A stretch of DNA of 64,000 bases from Verrucomicrobiales bacterium (GCA_024233215.1 JACKPW010000006.1:1-64000), one strand, 5' to 3'; shown: positions 28,036 to 36,349, counted from the stretch's first letter. A program made the numbers and translations. The notes: generated by a model not told the origin, from the letters alone.

Positions 28036-28467
28036 ATGTCGTCGTCCACGGCACGGGAGATGCGCGACTATCTGCAGCAGCGTCGCCGGGCCGGCTTCTC
28101 GGTGGACCCCACGGCGCCGGTCTTCCCGAATATCATTGGCAACCCACACGGGCATCCGGGCTTCGTGACGCTGTTTCTGGAACTGCTGCGGGACCTTGGC
28201 TTGCGAGGCCCCAAGGGGCAAACGGGACCCCGCCTCCATGACATGCGACACAGCTTCGCCGTCCATCGTTTGCTGGCGTGGTATCGGCAGGGAGCCAACC
28301 TTGCGGCCAAACTGCCCCTGCTCTCGACGTATCTGGGGCACAGCACCCTCACCGGCACCGAAGTTTATCTTCAGGCCACGGCACAATTACTCGAGGAGGC
28401 TGGCGAGCGTTTTCACGCCCATTTTGCCGTGCCGTTCATCCGAGCCAAACGCCGTGAAAAGCACTGA
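28036..28467 (+). pseudogene. Tyrosine recombinase, 5'-truncated (second of a trio)
   Basis: About 140 residues of the C-terminal catalytic domain of a tyrosine recombinase: LHDMRHSFAVHRLLAWYRQG with the HxxR box, then YLGHSTLTGTEVYLQAT with the nucleophile Tyr. The N-terminal half and the first catalytic Arg are missing. Sense starts around 28040, where the minus-strand coiled-coil gene also begins, so 28036-28050 is probably a rearrangement junction. Its 3' end overlaps the next recombinase gene by 14 nt, the tight packing seen in RIT (recombinases in trio) elements. Confidence 0.75.
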
Positions 28468-29467
28468 TCTGGGAACCCTGCTCCGAAACTTCTTCGAGCA
28501 ACATCTGGTCGCGCAGCGAGGGCTCAGTGCTCATACCGTGCTGGCCTATCGCGACTCCTGGAAGCTCCTGCTGCAATTTGCCTCCCGGCGACACCGCAAA
28601 CCCTGCGTCACTCTGACGCTGGCCGATCTGAAAGCCGACACCGTGCGGGGCTTCCTGGATTACCTGGAGCGCGAGCGACGCAGCGCGACCGCCACGCGCA
28701 ACTGCCGGCTGGCCGCCGTTCATGCCTTCTTTCAATACGCTGCCCAGACCGACCCGCGTTACTTGGCCTACTGTCAATCGGTGCTGACAGTCCCCTTCAA
28801 ACGGCACACCCAGCACGTGCCCGAATACTTGGAGCGGCAGGAGGTGCTGCAGATCTTTGCGCAAATCAACTGCCAGACGGCCGTGGGTCGGCGGGACGAC
28901 GGCCTATTGCGGATGCTCTACAATACGGGCATGCGCGCTCAGGAGTTGGTGAGTCTGGACGTAAATCACCTCCGGTTCACCCGTCCCTACCACGTGCGCA
29001 TCCTTGGCAAGGGCCGGAAAGAGCGCACCTGTCCGCTGTGGACCGAGACGGTTCAGGCCATCAAGGCCTACCTGGCGGCCCGCACCGTGCACCCCGCTGA
29101 TGCCGTTCCGCTGTTCGTCAATGCGCGGGGCCAGCGGCTGTCCCGGTTTGGCCTGCGACACATCATCACCCACCGCGTTGCCGAGGCCGCAAAGGTGTGC
29201 CCGTCGCTGTTTACCCGGAAAGTCACTCCCCACACCTGGCGCCACACCACGGCGATGCATCTGCTCCAGTCACACGTCGATCTCAACATGATCCGTTCCT
29301 GGCTGGGACACGCCTCCATCGAAACCACCAACACCTACGTTGAAATCGACCTGGAGATGAAACGCAAGACACTGCGGGCGGCGGAGAAGCTGCTCCCCGT
29401 CCAATCTGGTCGCAAGGGTTCCTGGCAGGAGGACGACCAGCTCATGGCGTGGCTGTCGAAGCTGTGA
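28454..29467 (+). CDS. Tyrosine recombinase (third of a trio)
   Basis: 337 aa from GTG 28454 (VKSTDLGTLLRNFFEQHLVA). The N-terminal SAM-like core-binding domain (RGLSAHTVLAYRDSWKLLLQ) is complete. The catalytic domain has Arg in NTGMRAQELVSLDV, the HxxR box in TPHTWRHTTAMHLLQ, and the H-Y end in SWLGHASIETTNTYVEIDL. All catalytic residues are present, so the enzyme could be active. The start overlaps the truncated upstream recombinase by 14 nt. In RIT elements three such enzymes act together; here the first is absent and the second is broken. Confidence 0.88.
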   Translation: MKSTDLGTLLRNFFEQHLVAQRGLSAHTVLAYRDSWKLLLQFASRRHRKPCVTLTLADLKADTVRGFLDYLERERRSATATRNCRLAAVHAFFQYAAQTDPRYLAYCQSVLTVPFKRHTQHVPEYLERQEVLQIFAQINCQTAVGRRDDGLLRMLYNTGMRAQELVSLDVNHLRFTRPYHVRILGKGRKERTCPLWTETVQAIKAYLAARTVHPADAVPLFVNARGQRLSRFGLRHIITHRVAEAAKVCPSLFTRKVTPHTWRHTTAMHLLQSHVDLNMIRSWLGHASIETTNTYVEIDLEMKRKTLRAAEKLLPVQSGRKGSWQEDDQLMAWLSKL

Positions 29468-29540
29468 CCGCATGAAAAGAAAAACCGCTGCACCTTCAAA
29501 GGCACGGCGGTTATGTGTAGTAACTTCAAACGAAAGGCCG

Positions 29541-29810
29541 TCATCGGAACGGACAATCGAGTTCGTTTGATGAGGCGTGCTCCAAGTCTTTCAACTCCCC
29601 GCTCTCGGCGCGCAGTTCGATGACGCCACAACCGAGGCATCGGACTGAGACGCGAGTTCCTGGTTTGAAGCCTGCGCGCTCCAGCCATTGCCCCACGAGG
29701 CGGATCTTGGGTTTGATCCCTCCTTTGAATGGGTCCCCGTCCTCCTCGATCTTCAAGGTGCGAACGGAAGGGCCAGGCCCGAGCTGGCGGGGTGATCTGC
29801 TTTCAAGCAT
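29541..29810 (-). CDS. SymE-like toxin-family protein
   Basis: 89 aa from ATG 29810, with a strong ribosome site (GGGAGGGG). A longer frame reaches 29996, but that part has no protein-like content. The core KPKIRLVGQWLERAGFKPGT followed by RVSVRCLGCGVIELRAESG matches the SymE family: an AbrB-like fold, described as type I toxins that act on RNA or nucleoid and are held down by an antisense RNA. An antisense SymR-like RNA cannot be seen by eye. It lies between the recombinase pair and the broken radC. The CLGCG insert is unusual. Solitary SymE-like genes are frequent on mobile DNA. Confidence 0.7.
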   Translation of the reverse strand: MLESRSPRQLGPGPSVRTLKIEEDGDPFKGGIKPKIRLVGQWLERAGFKPGTRVSVRCLGCGVIELRAESGELKDLEHASSNELDCPFR

Positions 29811-29864
29811 ATCGCCCCTCCCTTGCCAAAACCCTGCTGAACAACGGCGCCACAGGCGGGCGAC

Positions 29865-29922
29865 GGCACATAAGTGGGCGCTCCACATAACACAATTTAT
29901 GTGCCGCGGCACATAAGTTGTG
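29865..29922. repeat. Palindrome with repeated CACATAA motif at the radC break
   Basis: 29891-29922 is a 32-bp palindrome centred on CCGCGG with one mismatched pair. The motif CACATAA recurs at 29867, 29884 and 29910, and its complement TTATGTG at 29897. The palindrome begins exactly where radC sense ends. It is probably the end or recombination site of the inserted element. Confidence 0.6.
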
Positions 29923-30402
29923 AACGACAATGACCGCCGAGGCGTTGGCGGAGATGGCGGCTCGGAAGACATCCCTGGCATGGACGTGGACTTCATTGAG
30001 CGTCCCCGTGCTCAGGTGGACCGCCCGGATGAGACGCCGGCGGGTGTTGAGGAGCAGCGCCTGGAAATGCTCGGTCTGGTAGGTGCGGTTCTCCTCGCGC
30101 AGGAGATTCGCGACCTGAATGGGCGAATCCACCAAGGGGGATTCCGGAATCGCCTCCCGTGAAAGCCGCTGGGCCAGCAGGAAAGCCGATTTGATGGCGG
30201 CCGCCTTGGACTTGCCCACCCCGGGAACCCGCGTGAGGTCGTCGAAGGAAGCCGTCGCAAGGCTGGTAAGGCTGCCGTGCTCCTGGAGCAGCGATTCGGC
30301 TGCACCCCTGCCGGCGAGTCGACCGAGAAGCTCCTCGTTGCTCGCGTAGTCGAGCGGGTCCACCAGGGTCAACTGCCGATAGAGGTTGGTTGAAGAGGCG
30401 AC
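29917..30402 (-). pseudogene. radC: RadC-family protein, truncated at the JAMM motif
   Basis: The sequence from NLYRQLTLVDPLDYASNEE through a helix-hairpin-helix (LTRVPGVGKSKAAAIKSAF) into the JAB/MPN fold (YQTEHFQALLLNTRRRLIRA ... VFRAAISANASAVIVVHN) is clearly RadC. Sense ends at HN; the expected HPSGDP completion of the metal-binding HNHPSGD motif and the rest are replaced by the palindrome. So the catalytic site is destroyed. At the 5' end a good AAGGAG (30409-30414) is followed at 6 nt by GTC (30402), not GTG, so the start codon also looks mutated; the next usable start is TTG 30372. RadC-like genes of this type are usual cargo of integrated elements. Confidence 0.8.
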
Positions 30403-30420
30403 GGGGAACTCCTTGGGAAA

Positions 30421-30705
30421 TCAGTAATCCTCAGGCAGCAAAACTGTCGTCAGGGAGCGGTCGGCCTCGGTGATGATCCAGAACCGGATCCCGTTGCTGG
30501 CCCGGTAGGCGGACAACAGCCGGCAACCGTCCACGAGCGACCGTTCATTCTCCTGGCGGTCCGGGGCGTCGAGTTCGCCCCAGTCGCCGCGCGCGTGTCG
30601 GGCCAGGGCGTGGGCGATGTCGTGGTCCGGCACGTCAATCAGCGCATTGGGCGTGGCGACGATGCGCCCGAGCGGGAAACGGTGACAAAGCTGAACGGCA
30701 ACCAT
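30421..30705 (-). CDS. Small conserved mobile-element protein (WGELD family)
   Basis: 94 aa with a near-perfect ribosome site (AAGGAGG, 5-nt spacing). The middle HALARHARGDWGELDAPDRQ then NERSLVDGCRLLSAYR and the end FWIITEADRSLTTVLLPEDY are typical of a small family found next to radC and replication genes on plasmids and integrated elements. It is often mislabelled in databases as a restriction subunit (from memory). Function unknown. It lies 18 nt upstream of the radC remnant and probably shared its mRNA. Confidence 0.82.
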   Translation of the reverse strand: MVAVQLCHRFPLGRIVATPNALIDVPDHDIAHALARHARGDWGELDAPDRQENERSLVDGCRLLSAYRASNGIRFWIITEADRSLTTVLLPEDY

Positions 30706-31019
30706 GAAGACCTCCTTCAGGACAACAAAACAGAATGCTGTTTGAATAGCACATCTGCGGAGGCTAAGAAACCGACCCGGGCACGAATCTACTCAATGAT
30801 GCCTCCGAGAAATGGCACGGCGGCCTGGAGTGACCCTGGAGAGAACCGCAGAGAGCGTACGGCACAGCCGTTGATAGACTGAGTGGTGTTGGTTCCCAGG
30901 GCCTCCAGACCGCCGAGATCTGAATCCTAACACGGTTTGATTTCCTAAGAAACCCCCTCGGCAACCTATCGGCAACGCCCGACTCCGCTCCCGTCCGGGC
31001 TGGCGGGGCGGGGGCTGGA
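30706..31019. other. Intergenic region
   Basis: 314 bp upstream of the WGELD-family gene (minus strand) and downstream of the phospholipase D-like gene. Besides the ribosome site next to 30705 I recognise nothing. Confidence 0.4.
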
Positions 31020-32222
31020 TTACGGCCGCAGGGCCAGGCGAGGCGATTCGCGGCAGCGGTTGACTGGCGCACTCGGGGTCAGAATTGGTGCACGAACCCT
31101 CTGGTGTTGCGGCGGTTGACTGGAAGGAAGACCATGCCGCTCCGGTTGTTGGCGAGGAGCGCCCGGTACCGTCGGTGGCCAGGAGTCCGAAGAGACAGCA
31201 ACAACGCCCGTTGGCCCGAGACCATGAACAAGCAGGCATAGTTCCTGGAATGCCTCGACGCTCATCACCCGGAGGCTTTCTCGCGCCAGAAGCTCCCGTG
31301 CCCGCGCAGCCCATCTCGTAACGTGGAGATCCTCGTTGCTCGGGGCTGCAGGCAGATTGCGCCACCATTCAAACGCGTCCTGCAGTGCTGCCTCCCTGTT
31401 GTCCTTGTTCGTCTGGAACATCTCCCGGAACGGGTAGCTCACGCCGTCCCGGACCCTGTTGTAGTAGAACGCGTGCAAGAACTGGTCGGCGAGGACTCCA
31501 GGCGGGGCGTCCTCTGGCAGCCATCGAGGCAGGTTAGCGGGCTTGGCGAGACGATGGCCGATATCCCGGAGGGTCTGCAGGGTATCAGCCCATTCGCGAA
31601 GGAACGCTTCCTTTCGCTTGAGCTTCGCGGAGCGTTTCGTTACCGAGATGAGTGAGGGGCGGCGTGGGAGCTTTCGCGTGGCCTCAAACTTCTTTCGCGC
31701 CTTTTCCAAGGCTTGGGCATGCTCCCCAGTAGCCAACTCGATCAGCTCCTCCGCCAACTCTTTGGTGAGGGGGTGGGCGATTTCCCGTACCTCGCTGAAG
31801 AACGTCTCAACGTCGCTCACGAGATCATGGTCCGAAAGCTCGTCCTCGCTGAGGTAGAGCCCCGCCTCCACATTCCCTCCCCAGGCGGACATGCTGAGGT
31901 TCGCTGAACCGACGTAGGCGCCGGCGCCCTTCCACCAGATGAGTTTCGGGTGGAACCCATCCGGAACCAGGTACAGCTCGCAGTTCACGGATTCCTTCCT
32001 GTGGCTGAGGAACCACTCCAAGACCTGCGGGGCTACGGGACCTGTGTGGTCGTAACGCGCGTATAACGTCAGGGGCTTCTCCGCTTTCCAGCAGGATTCC
32101 AGCAACGTCGTTGTATCCGTCACGTAAGCGACGGCGGCCTCAACAGATGTCGCCCCTGGGATGGCCGCTCGGTTCAGCGTGTCAAGTTGGCTGCCTCTTG
32201 CCGTGTTTCGGATGAATTCCAT
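31020..32222 (-). CDS. Phospholipase D-like domain protein (C-terminus likely frameshifted)
   Basis: 400 aa (MEFIRNTARGSQLDTLNRAA). The N-terminal 130 residues form a PLD-like fold with one HxK motif, GFHPKLIWWKGAGAYVGSAN; the G-SAN turn is typical of PLD-superfamily nucleases such as those in restriction and defence modules. The middle is helical and basic (GEHAQALEKARKKFEATRKL). The last 50 or so residues (SSDSWPPTVPGAPRQQPERH onward) look random. In the next frame the DNA reads NNRSGMVFLPVNRRNTRGF then VHQF and TGA at 31081-31079, which looks genuine, so a one-base indel near 31150-31200 probably changed the end. A single HxK implies that a dimer would be needed for catalysis. Confidence 0.72.
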   Translation of the reverse strand: MEFIRNTARGSQLDTLNRAAIPGATSVEAAVAYVTDTTTLLESCWKAEKPLTLYARYDHTGPVAPQVLEWFLSHRKESVNCELYLVPDGFHPKLIWWKGAGAYVGSANLSMSAWGGNVEAGLYLSEDELSDHDLVSDVETFFSEVREIAHPLTKELAEELIELATGEHAQALEKARKKFEATRKLPRRPSLISVTKRSAKLKRKEAFLREWADTLQTLRDIGHRLAKPANLPRWLPEDAPPGVLADQFLHAFYYNRVRDGVSYPFREMFQTNKDNREAALQDAFEWWRNLPAAPSNEDLHVTRWAARARELLARESLRVMSVEAFQELCLLVHGLGPTGVVAVSSDSWPPTVPGAPRQQPERHGLPSSQPPQHQRVRAPILTPSAPVNRCRESPRLALRP

Positions 32223-32698
32223 GTCCAGATCGATCCAGCATTGTCCCGGAGGATGTTACTTCCGCATCCTGTTACAGCCGGCGCGTCCCTGAAATGTGTT
32301 CAGCTTCGTGGCGCAGCGCCTCGCCGCCGGAGGGAAGTAATGGTCCATGATCTTAATGAGCACGAGGATAAGCTGCAAACGTGGCGAGACAAGTCTGGAG
32401 TGACGGCAGGATGGTTACCGCGATTTCTCCGCTGGGACCGGCGAATGATACCGACCGGTCGGGCACCCAGGTCAGGATCAAGGCGCCGGGCACCGCATGA
32501 GGAGGTCTTCCTCGGTCATGGCGGCGACCTCGTAGTCCTCCTCGGAGAGGCGGTTCACCGCGACGGTCGTGTAGAAGCTCCGTTCGGCCGGCGCAGGTGC
32601 CTGCGCCGGACCGAGAGCAGAGGAAGGGGATTGCACCAAGCGACGCGCCGTGACCCTAACCCCTTTTCGCGGATTCGCCGATGAAATTGGAAAAATCC
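32223..32698. other. Region with a minus-strand coding remnant
   Basis: 476 bp between the PLD-like gene and the IS1634 element. On the minus strand at about 32640-32478 an open stretch reads SFYTTVAVNRLSEEDYEVAA then MTEEDLLMRC and a stop. Its amino-acid make-up looks genuine, but there is no start and no family I know. It may be the 3' end of a gene cut by the IS. The rest shows nothing. Confidence 0.35.
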
Positions 32699-34675
32699 GG
32701 GTCTCTCAGATGCGTAAGTGACTGGAAATCAATGAGCGGATTTCTGATTTGGGCCGAAAATGGCCTGTAGTGCCGACCTACCCTATTCCCAGGCCAACGC
32801 AGATCGGTATCATGACCGGTCATCATGTTTTTGCGCTGCAAGGTTCGTCGGAAAGACGGCAAGGAACACCGCACCTGGAGCATCGTGGAGAACCACCGGG
32901 TGCGCGGCGCTCGGGTGGTCCAGCGCCATGTGCTCTATCTCGGGGAAATCAACAGCAGCCAGCGGGAAGCGTGGCGCAAGAGCATTGAGATCTTCGAGGA
33001 GGGCAGTCCGCGACCCCGCACCGCCTCGTTGTTCCCCGAAGACAATGCCCCGGAGGTTAGTGACGAATCGATTATTCGCATCCGGCTCAAAGACCTCTCC
33101 CTCCACCGGCCCCGGCAGTGGGGTGCCTGCTGGCTGACTTGCGAACTCTATGAGCAGCTTGGGCTGGACCGGTTCTGGGCGGAGCGTCTGCCCATCAGCC
33201 GCAAGGGGACCCGCTGGGATCAGATCCTCCAAACCGTGGTGACCTATCGACTGCTCGATCCGGGCAGCGAGTGGCACCTGCACCGGGAGTGGTTTCTCAA
33301 AAGCGCCATGGCCGACCTGTTGGGCTCGGATTTCTCCCTGGCTGAGATCCACAAGCTCTACGAGGTGCATGACAAGCTGCTGGTGCACAAGGAGGCCGTT
33401 TTTGCCCATCTCCAAGAGCGCTGGAAGGACCTTTTTGGCGCCCGCTTCGAGGTGCTGCTCTACGACCTGACGAGCACCTACTTCGAGTCCGATCCGCCCG
33501 AGTCGGACACCGACAAACGGCGTTTCGGCTACAGCCGGGACAAGCGGCCCGACTGCGTCCAAGTGGTCATCGCCTTGGTGGTCACTCCCGAGGGCTTCCC
33601 GCTGGCCTACGAGGTGATGCCGGGGAACACCGCCGACAACACCACCCTGCGAAGCTTCCTGGTCAAGATTGAGCACCTCTATGGCAAGGCCGATCGGATC
33701 TGGCTCATGGACCGCGGTATTCCCAGCGAGGAAGTGCTCCAGGAGATGCGGGAGAGTGATCCCCCGATCTCGTACTTGGTTGGCACCCCCAAAGGACGGC
33801 TGACCAAGCTGGAAAAGGACCTGGCCGATCTCCCTTGGGAACAGGTGCGGGAGGGCGTGGAGGTCAAACTTCTTCCCCGTGAAGGGGAACTCTTTGTCTT
33901 TGCCCAGAGTCGCGACCGGGTGGCCAAGGAACGGTCCATGCGCCAGCGCCGCTTGCGCCGCCTTCTGGCCCGGTTGCAGCAACTCCGCAACATGAAGAAA
34001 CTCAAGCGGGACGATCTGCTCCTCAAGATCGGCCAGGCCAAGGCGGAGGCGGGCCGCGCTTTCGGTCTGGTGGATCTTACCCTGCCCCTGCCAGGGGAAG
34101 CGGTCACACGGGAGACTTTCACCTTCCGGATCAACCGCAGGAAACTCCGCACGGCCCGTCGCCGGGAAGGTCGTTACCTCCTCCGTTCCAACCTCAGCGG
34201 GGAGGCCCCCGGAAAACTCTGGGAACTCTATATTCAGCTGGTGCAGATCGAAGAGGCCTTCAAGAACCTCAAGGGCGACCTGAGCATCCGCCCCATCTTC
34301 CACCAACTCGAGGAACGCATCGAGGCCCACATCTTCATTGCGTTCCTGGCCTACTGTTTGCAGGTGACCCTGCGGCGGCGGCTACGCGATCTGGCTCCCG
34401 GACTCACGCCGCGGGCCGTGTTGGAGAAGTTCGCCGCGGTGCAGATGATCGACGTTCATCTGCCCACCGACGACGGTCGCCAAGTCATCCTTTCCCGCTA
34501 CACCCAACCCGAGAAGGAACTCCAGATGCTCATCGACGCACTCCGGCTTCAACTCCCTTCCCAGCCCCCACCCAAGATCACCCCCAGTGGCCTCTTCACC
34601 GACTGACCCGCTGTAGTGCCGACCTTCTGAATCCTCTCGTTCTGTTCCAATGACTTACGCACTGGCATACCCCCG
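32699..34675 (+). mobile_element. IS1634-family element
   Basis: It carries one long transposase gene between imperfect inverted repeats. The best-matching core is TGCGTAAGTGACTGGAA at 32711 against its complement ending 34661, and the match continues outward more weakly to about 32699 and 34675. AATCC on both sides (32694-32698, 34676-34680) could be a 5-bp target duplication. The boundaries are therefore tentative; the core spans at least 32711-34661. Confidence 0.75.
32825..34606 (+). CDS. IS1634-family transposase
   Basis: 593 aa (MFLRCKVRRKDGKEHRTWSI), typical length. The N-terminus HRTWSIVENHRVRGARVVQR leads to a catalytic core with LLYDLTSTYFE (first Asp), IWLMDRGIPSEEVLQEM (second Asp) and the C-terminal Glu segment LVQIEEAFKNLKGDL, all in the family's usual order. 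The basic helical insert at about 370-420 (RRLRRLLARLQQLRNMKKLK) is also typical. The frame is intact, so the element may be mobile. Confidence 0.93.
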   Translation: MFLRCKVRRKDGKEHRTWSIVENHRVRGARVVQRHVLYLGEINSSQREAWRKSIEIFEEGSPRPRTASLFPEDNAPEVSDESIIRIRLKDLSLHRPRQWGACWLTCELYEQLGLDRFWAERLPISRKGTRWDQILQTVVTYRLLDPGSEWHLHREWFLKSAMADLLGSDFSLAEIHKLYEVHDKLLVHKEAVFAHLQERWKDLFGARFEVLLYDLTSTYFESDPPESDTDKRRFGYSRDKRPDCVQVVIALVVTPEGFPLAYEVMPGNTADNTTLRSFLVKIEHLYGKADRIWLMDRGIPSEEVLQEMRESDPPISYLVGTPKGRLTKLEKDLADLPWEQVREGVEVKLLPREGELFVFAQSRDRVAKERSMRQRRLRRLLARLQQLRNMKKLKRDDLLLKIGQAKAEAGRAFGLVDLTLPLPGEAVTRETFTFRINRRKLRTARRREGRYLLRSNLSGEAPGKLWELYIQLVQIEEAFKNLKGDLSIRPIFHQLEERIEAHIFIAFLAYCLQVTLRRRLRDLAPGLTPRAVLEKFAAVQMIDVHLPTDDGRQVILSRYTQPEKELQMLIDALRLQLPSQPPPKITPSGLFTD

Positions 34676-34781
34676 AATCCGCGAAACCGGGCTAACGGCC
34701 CCGGCCAACTCATCCCTTGCACCACGCTTGCCCCAATCCGGAGTAGCGGACTGCAGTCCCCTTCTCGGTCCGCTACCCCCG

Positions 34782-35894
34782 TCAGGACGGCTGATGGAAA
34801 GGAAAGTCGGTGTAGCCCTCCGCCGTGGGCGCCGACCACACCTTCAGGTCCGCGGGCGGATTCAACTCCCAGCCGTTCGCGAACCGGTCCACGAGGTCCG
34901 GGTTGCTAAGGTAGGGCCGGCCGAAGGCAATGAGGTCCGCCTGTCCAGAGGCAATCGCGGCTTCGGCCGATTCTTGCGTGTAGCCGCAGTTGCCCATCAA
35001 CGGCCCTGAGAACACGGCGCGAAGTTCCGTCAGCGTCATCGGCGTGCCCAGTTCGTGGAATCCAAAGGCCAGCCCATCCACCACATGCAGGTAGGCCAGG
35101 CCAAAGGCGTTCAACTGCGTCGCAACATGGGTGAAGGTCTCCCGAAAGTCCGGCGCGCCCATGTCGTTGAAGTTCCCGTTGGGGGACAGCCGCACAGCCA
35201 CGCGATTGGCCGGCCAGACGGTGAGAACCGCCTCCACGATTTCCTTTAGGAAGCGGTAGCGATTCTCCGCGCTCCCGCCGTAGCGGTCCGTCCGCTGGTT
35301 TGTCTTGGAGTCGAGGAACTGGTTGATCAGGTAACCATTGGCCGCGTGAATCTCCACGCCGTCGAAGCCAGCCGCCTTGGCCCGCTCCGCCGCACGCCGG
35401 TAATCGTCCACCACGGCCGCGACCTCGTCCGTCTCCAAGGCGCGGGGAGTTTCGTAGGGTTGTTTTCCGTTGGGCGCGTGGATGGAGTCGCCATTCAGCT
35501 TGACGGCGGAGGCGGATACCGCCGGTTCGCCTCCGTGAAAGCTGCTGTGCGACGCACGCCCACAATGCCAGAGCTGGAGGAAGAACGGTGTGCCGACCGC
35601 ATGAAGCGCGGTGGTGATCTTCTTCCAACCCGCCACCTGCGCGTCGCTGTAAATGCCCGGCGAATCCACCCAGCCGATGCCCTGTTCGGAAATCACCGTG
35701 GCCTCCGCGATGATCAGCCCCGCCGAAGCACGCTGCGTGTAATACTCGACCATCAGGTCGTTCGGCACCCGCTCCCGGCCGGCGCGGGCGCGGGTCAACG
35801 GTGCCATGACCACGCGGTTTCGCAGCGGCAGGCCGTGGAGGTCGAACGGGGAGAGCAGGTGCGGTGAGGAGTTGGTCGGTCCAGTGTTGTTCAT
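34782..35894 (-). CDS. Old-yellow-enzyme-type NADH:flavin oxidoreductase (alkene reductase)
   Basis: 370 aa from ATG 35894. FMN-dependent TIM barrel: LSPFDLHGLPLRNRVVMAPL at the N-terminus, LQLWHCGRASH, the substrate pair in DGVEIHAANGYLINQFLDSK, the FMN/phosphate signature TNQRTDRYGGSAENRYRF, and the C-terminal IAFGRPYLSNPDLVDRF. Such enzymes reduce activated C=C bonds, nitro compounds or quinones with NAD(P)H in the cytoplasm. The length is normal. The frame is open far upstream, but that part has no conserved content. It stands alone between an IS and the integrase region; a regulator that often accompanies such genes is not intact here. Confidence 0.9.
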   Translation of the reverse strand: MNNTGPTNSSPHLLSPFDLHGLPLRNRVVMAPLTRARAGRERVPNDLMVEYYTQRASAGLIIAEATVISEQGIGWVDSPGIYSDAQVAGWKKITTALHAVGTPFFLQLWHCGRASHSSFHGGEPAVSASAVKLNGDSIHAPNGKQPYETPRALETDEVAAVVDDYRRAAERAKAAGFDGVEIHAANGYLINQFLDSKTNQRTDRYGGSAENRYRFLKEIVEAVLTVWPANRVAVRLSPNGNFNDMGAPDFRETFTHVATQLNAFGLAYLHVVDGLAFGFHELGTPMTLTELRAVFSGPLMGNCGYTQESAEAAIASGQADLIAFGRPYLSNPDLVDRFANGWELNPPADLKVWSAPTAEGYTDFPFHQPS

Positions 35895-36349
35895 GGTATT
35901 GCTAATCGGTCCCGGATCGGATCCGGCCGCCAACAGTGCCACAAGTGGCGGGGGTGGCAACCAAGGCCGACAGGAGGTTGATGGCGAGGACGCGGAAGGC
36001 AGTGGACCGCGTTTCCACCGTGCCCGCCAAGGCCATCCGGTACTGGTCCTCGGGTGTGATCCGGCGTTCTCTGGCGAGGGGGGGCTTGCAGTACCTCGGC
36101 GACTGCGATGATGACCAGCCAGACGACCGGGGCAGGTCTCTTCGGGACACGAAACGAAACAGTGTTTGGTTCCTGGCAAGGTTAGCGCTTCCCCAGTTCG
36201 CGCCGGCCGGAGCCGTCCATTTGGCACGGCTCATTCTGAAAACCGGGGCCATAAATCAATTGACGACCGCTGATTTCTGGGCCATTTTTTCAAAAGAGTC
36301 TTCTCGGAGGATTCGAATGAGAAGCATGTGGAGTCGGGGAGGGTGAGTG
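35895..36349. other. Region upstream of the reductase gene
   Basis: 455 bp. The minus-strand frame around 36110-35910 (RITPEDQYRMALAGTVETRS then FRVLAINLLSALVATPA) looks protein-like but has no intact start, and neighbouring frames also look partly coding. It could be a decayed gene. A ribosome site (GGGGAGGG, 36336-36343) at the right end serves the next gene. Confidence 0.35.

Larger units (their letters stand above)
26420..28049 (-). pseudogene. Small coiled-coil protein gene interrupted by IS4 copy B
   Basis: The gene reads on the minus strand from GTG 28049 (MDDDMVLPAGNSAPES) to the IS right end at 27768, then from 26440 to a TGA at 26422-26420. With the 1318-bp IS and one 9-bp target copy removed, it encodes 100 residues ending QQLERQLEEG-RVEPLQ. 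The middle is a coiled coil (LNSQREMSKRLIEQSNKLLQ ... AKSLRQVLEANDAM). The IS removes only the last six residues and adds a short foreign tail, so the protein may survive. The cost may be the loss of translational coupling to the gene at 26423. Confidence 0.65.
28036..29922 (+). mobile_element. Remnant of an RIT-like (recombinases in trio) element
   Basis: It comprises the truncated and intact overlapping tyrosine recombinases, the SymE-like gene, and a palindromic end at 29891-29922 that abuts the broken radC. The left end is lost at the junction near 28040. Extent is inferred; whether the SymE-like gene travelled with it is not shown. Confidence 0.45.
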
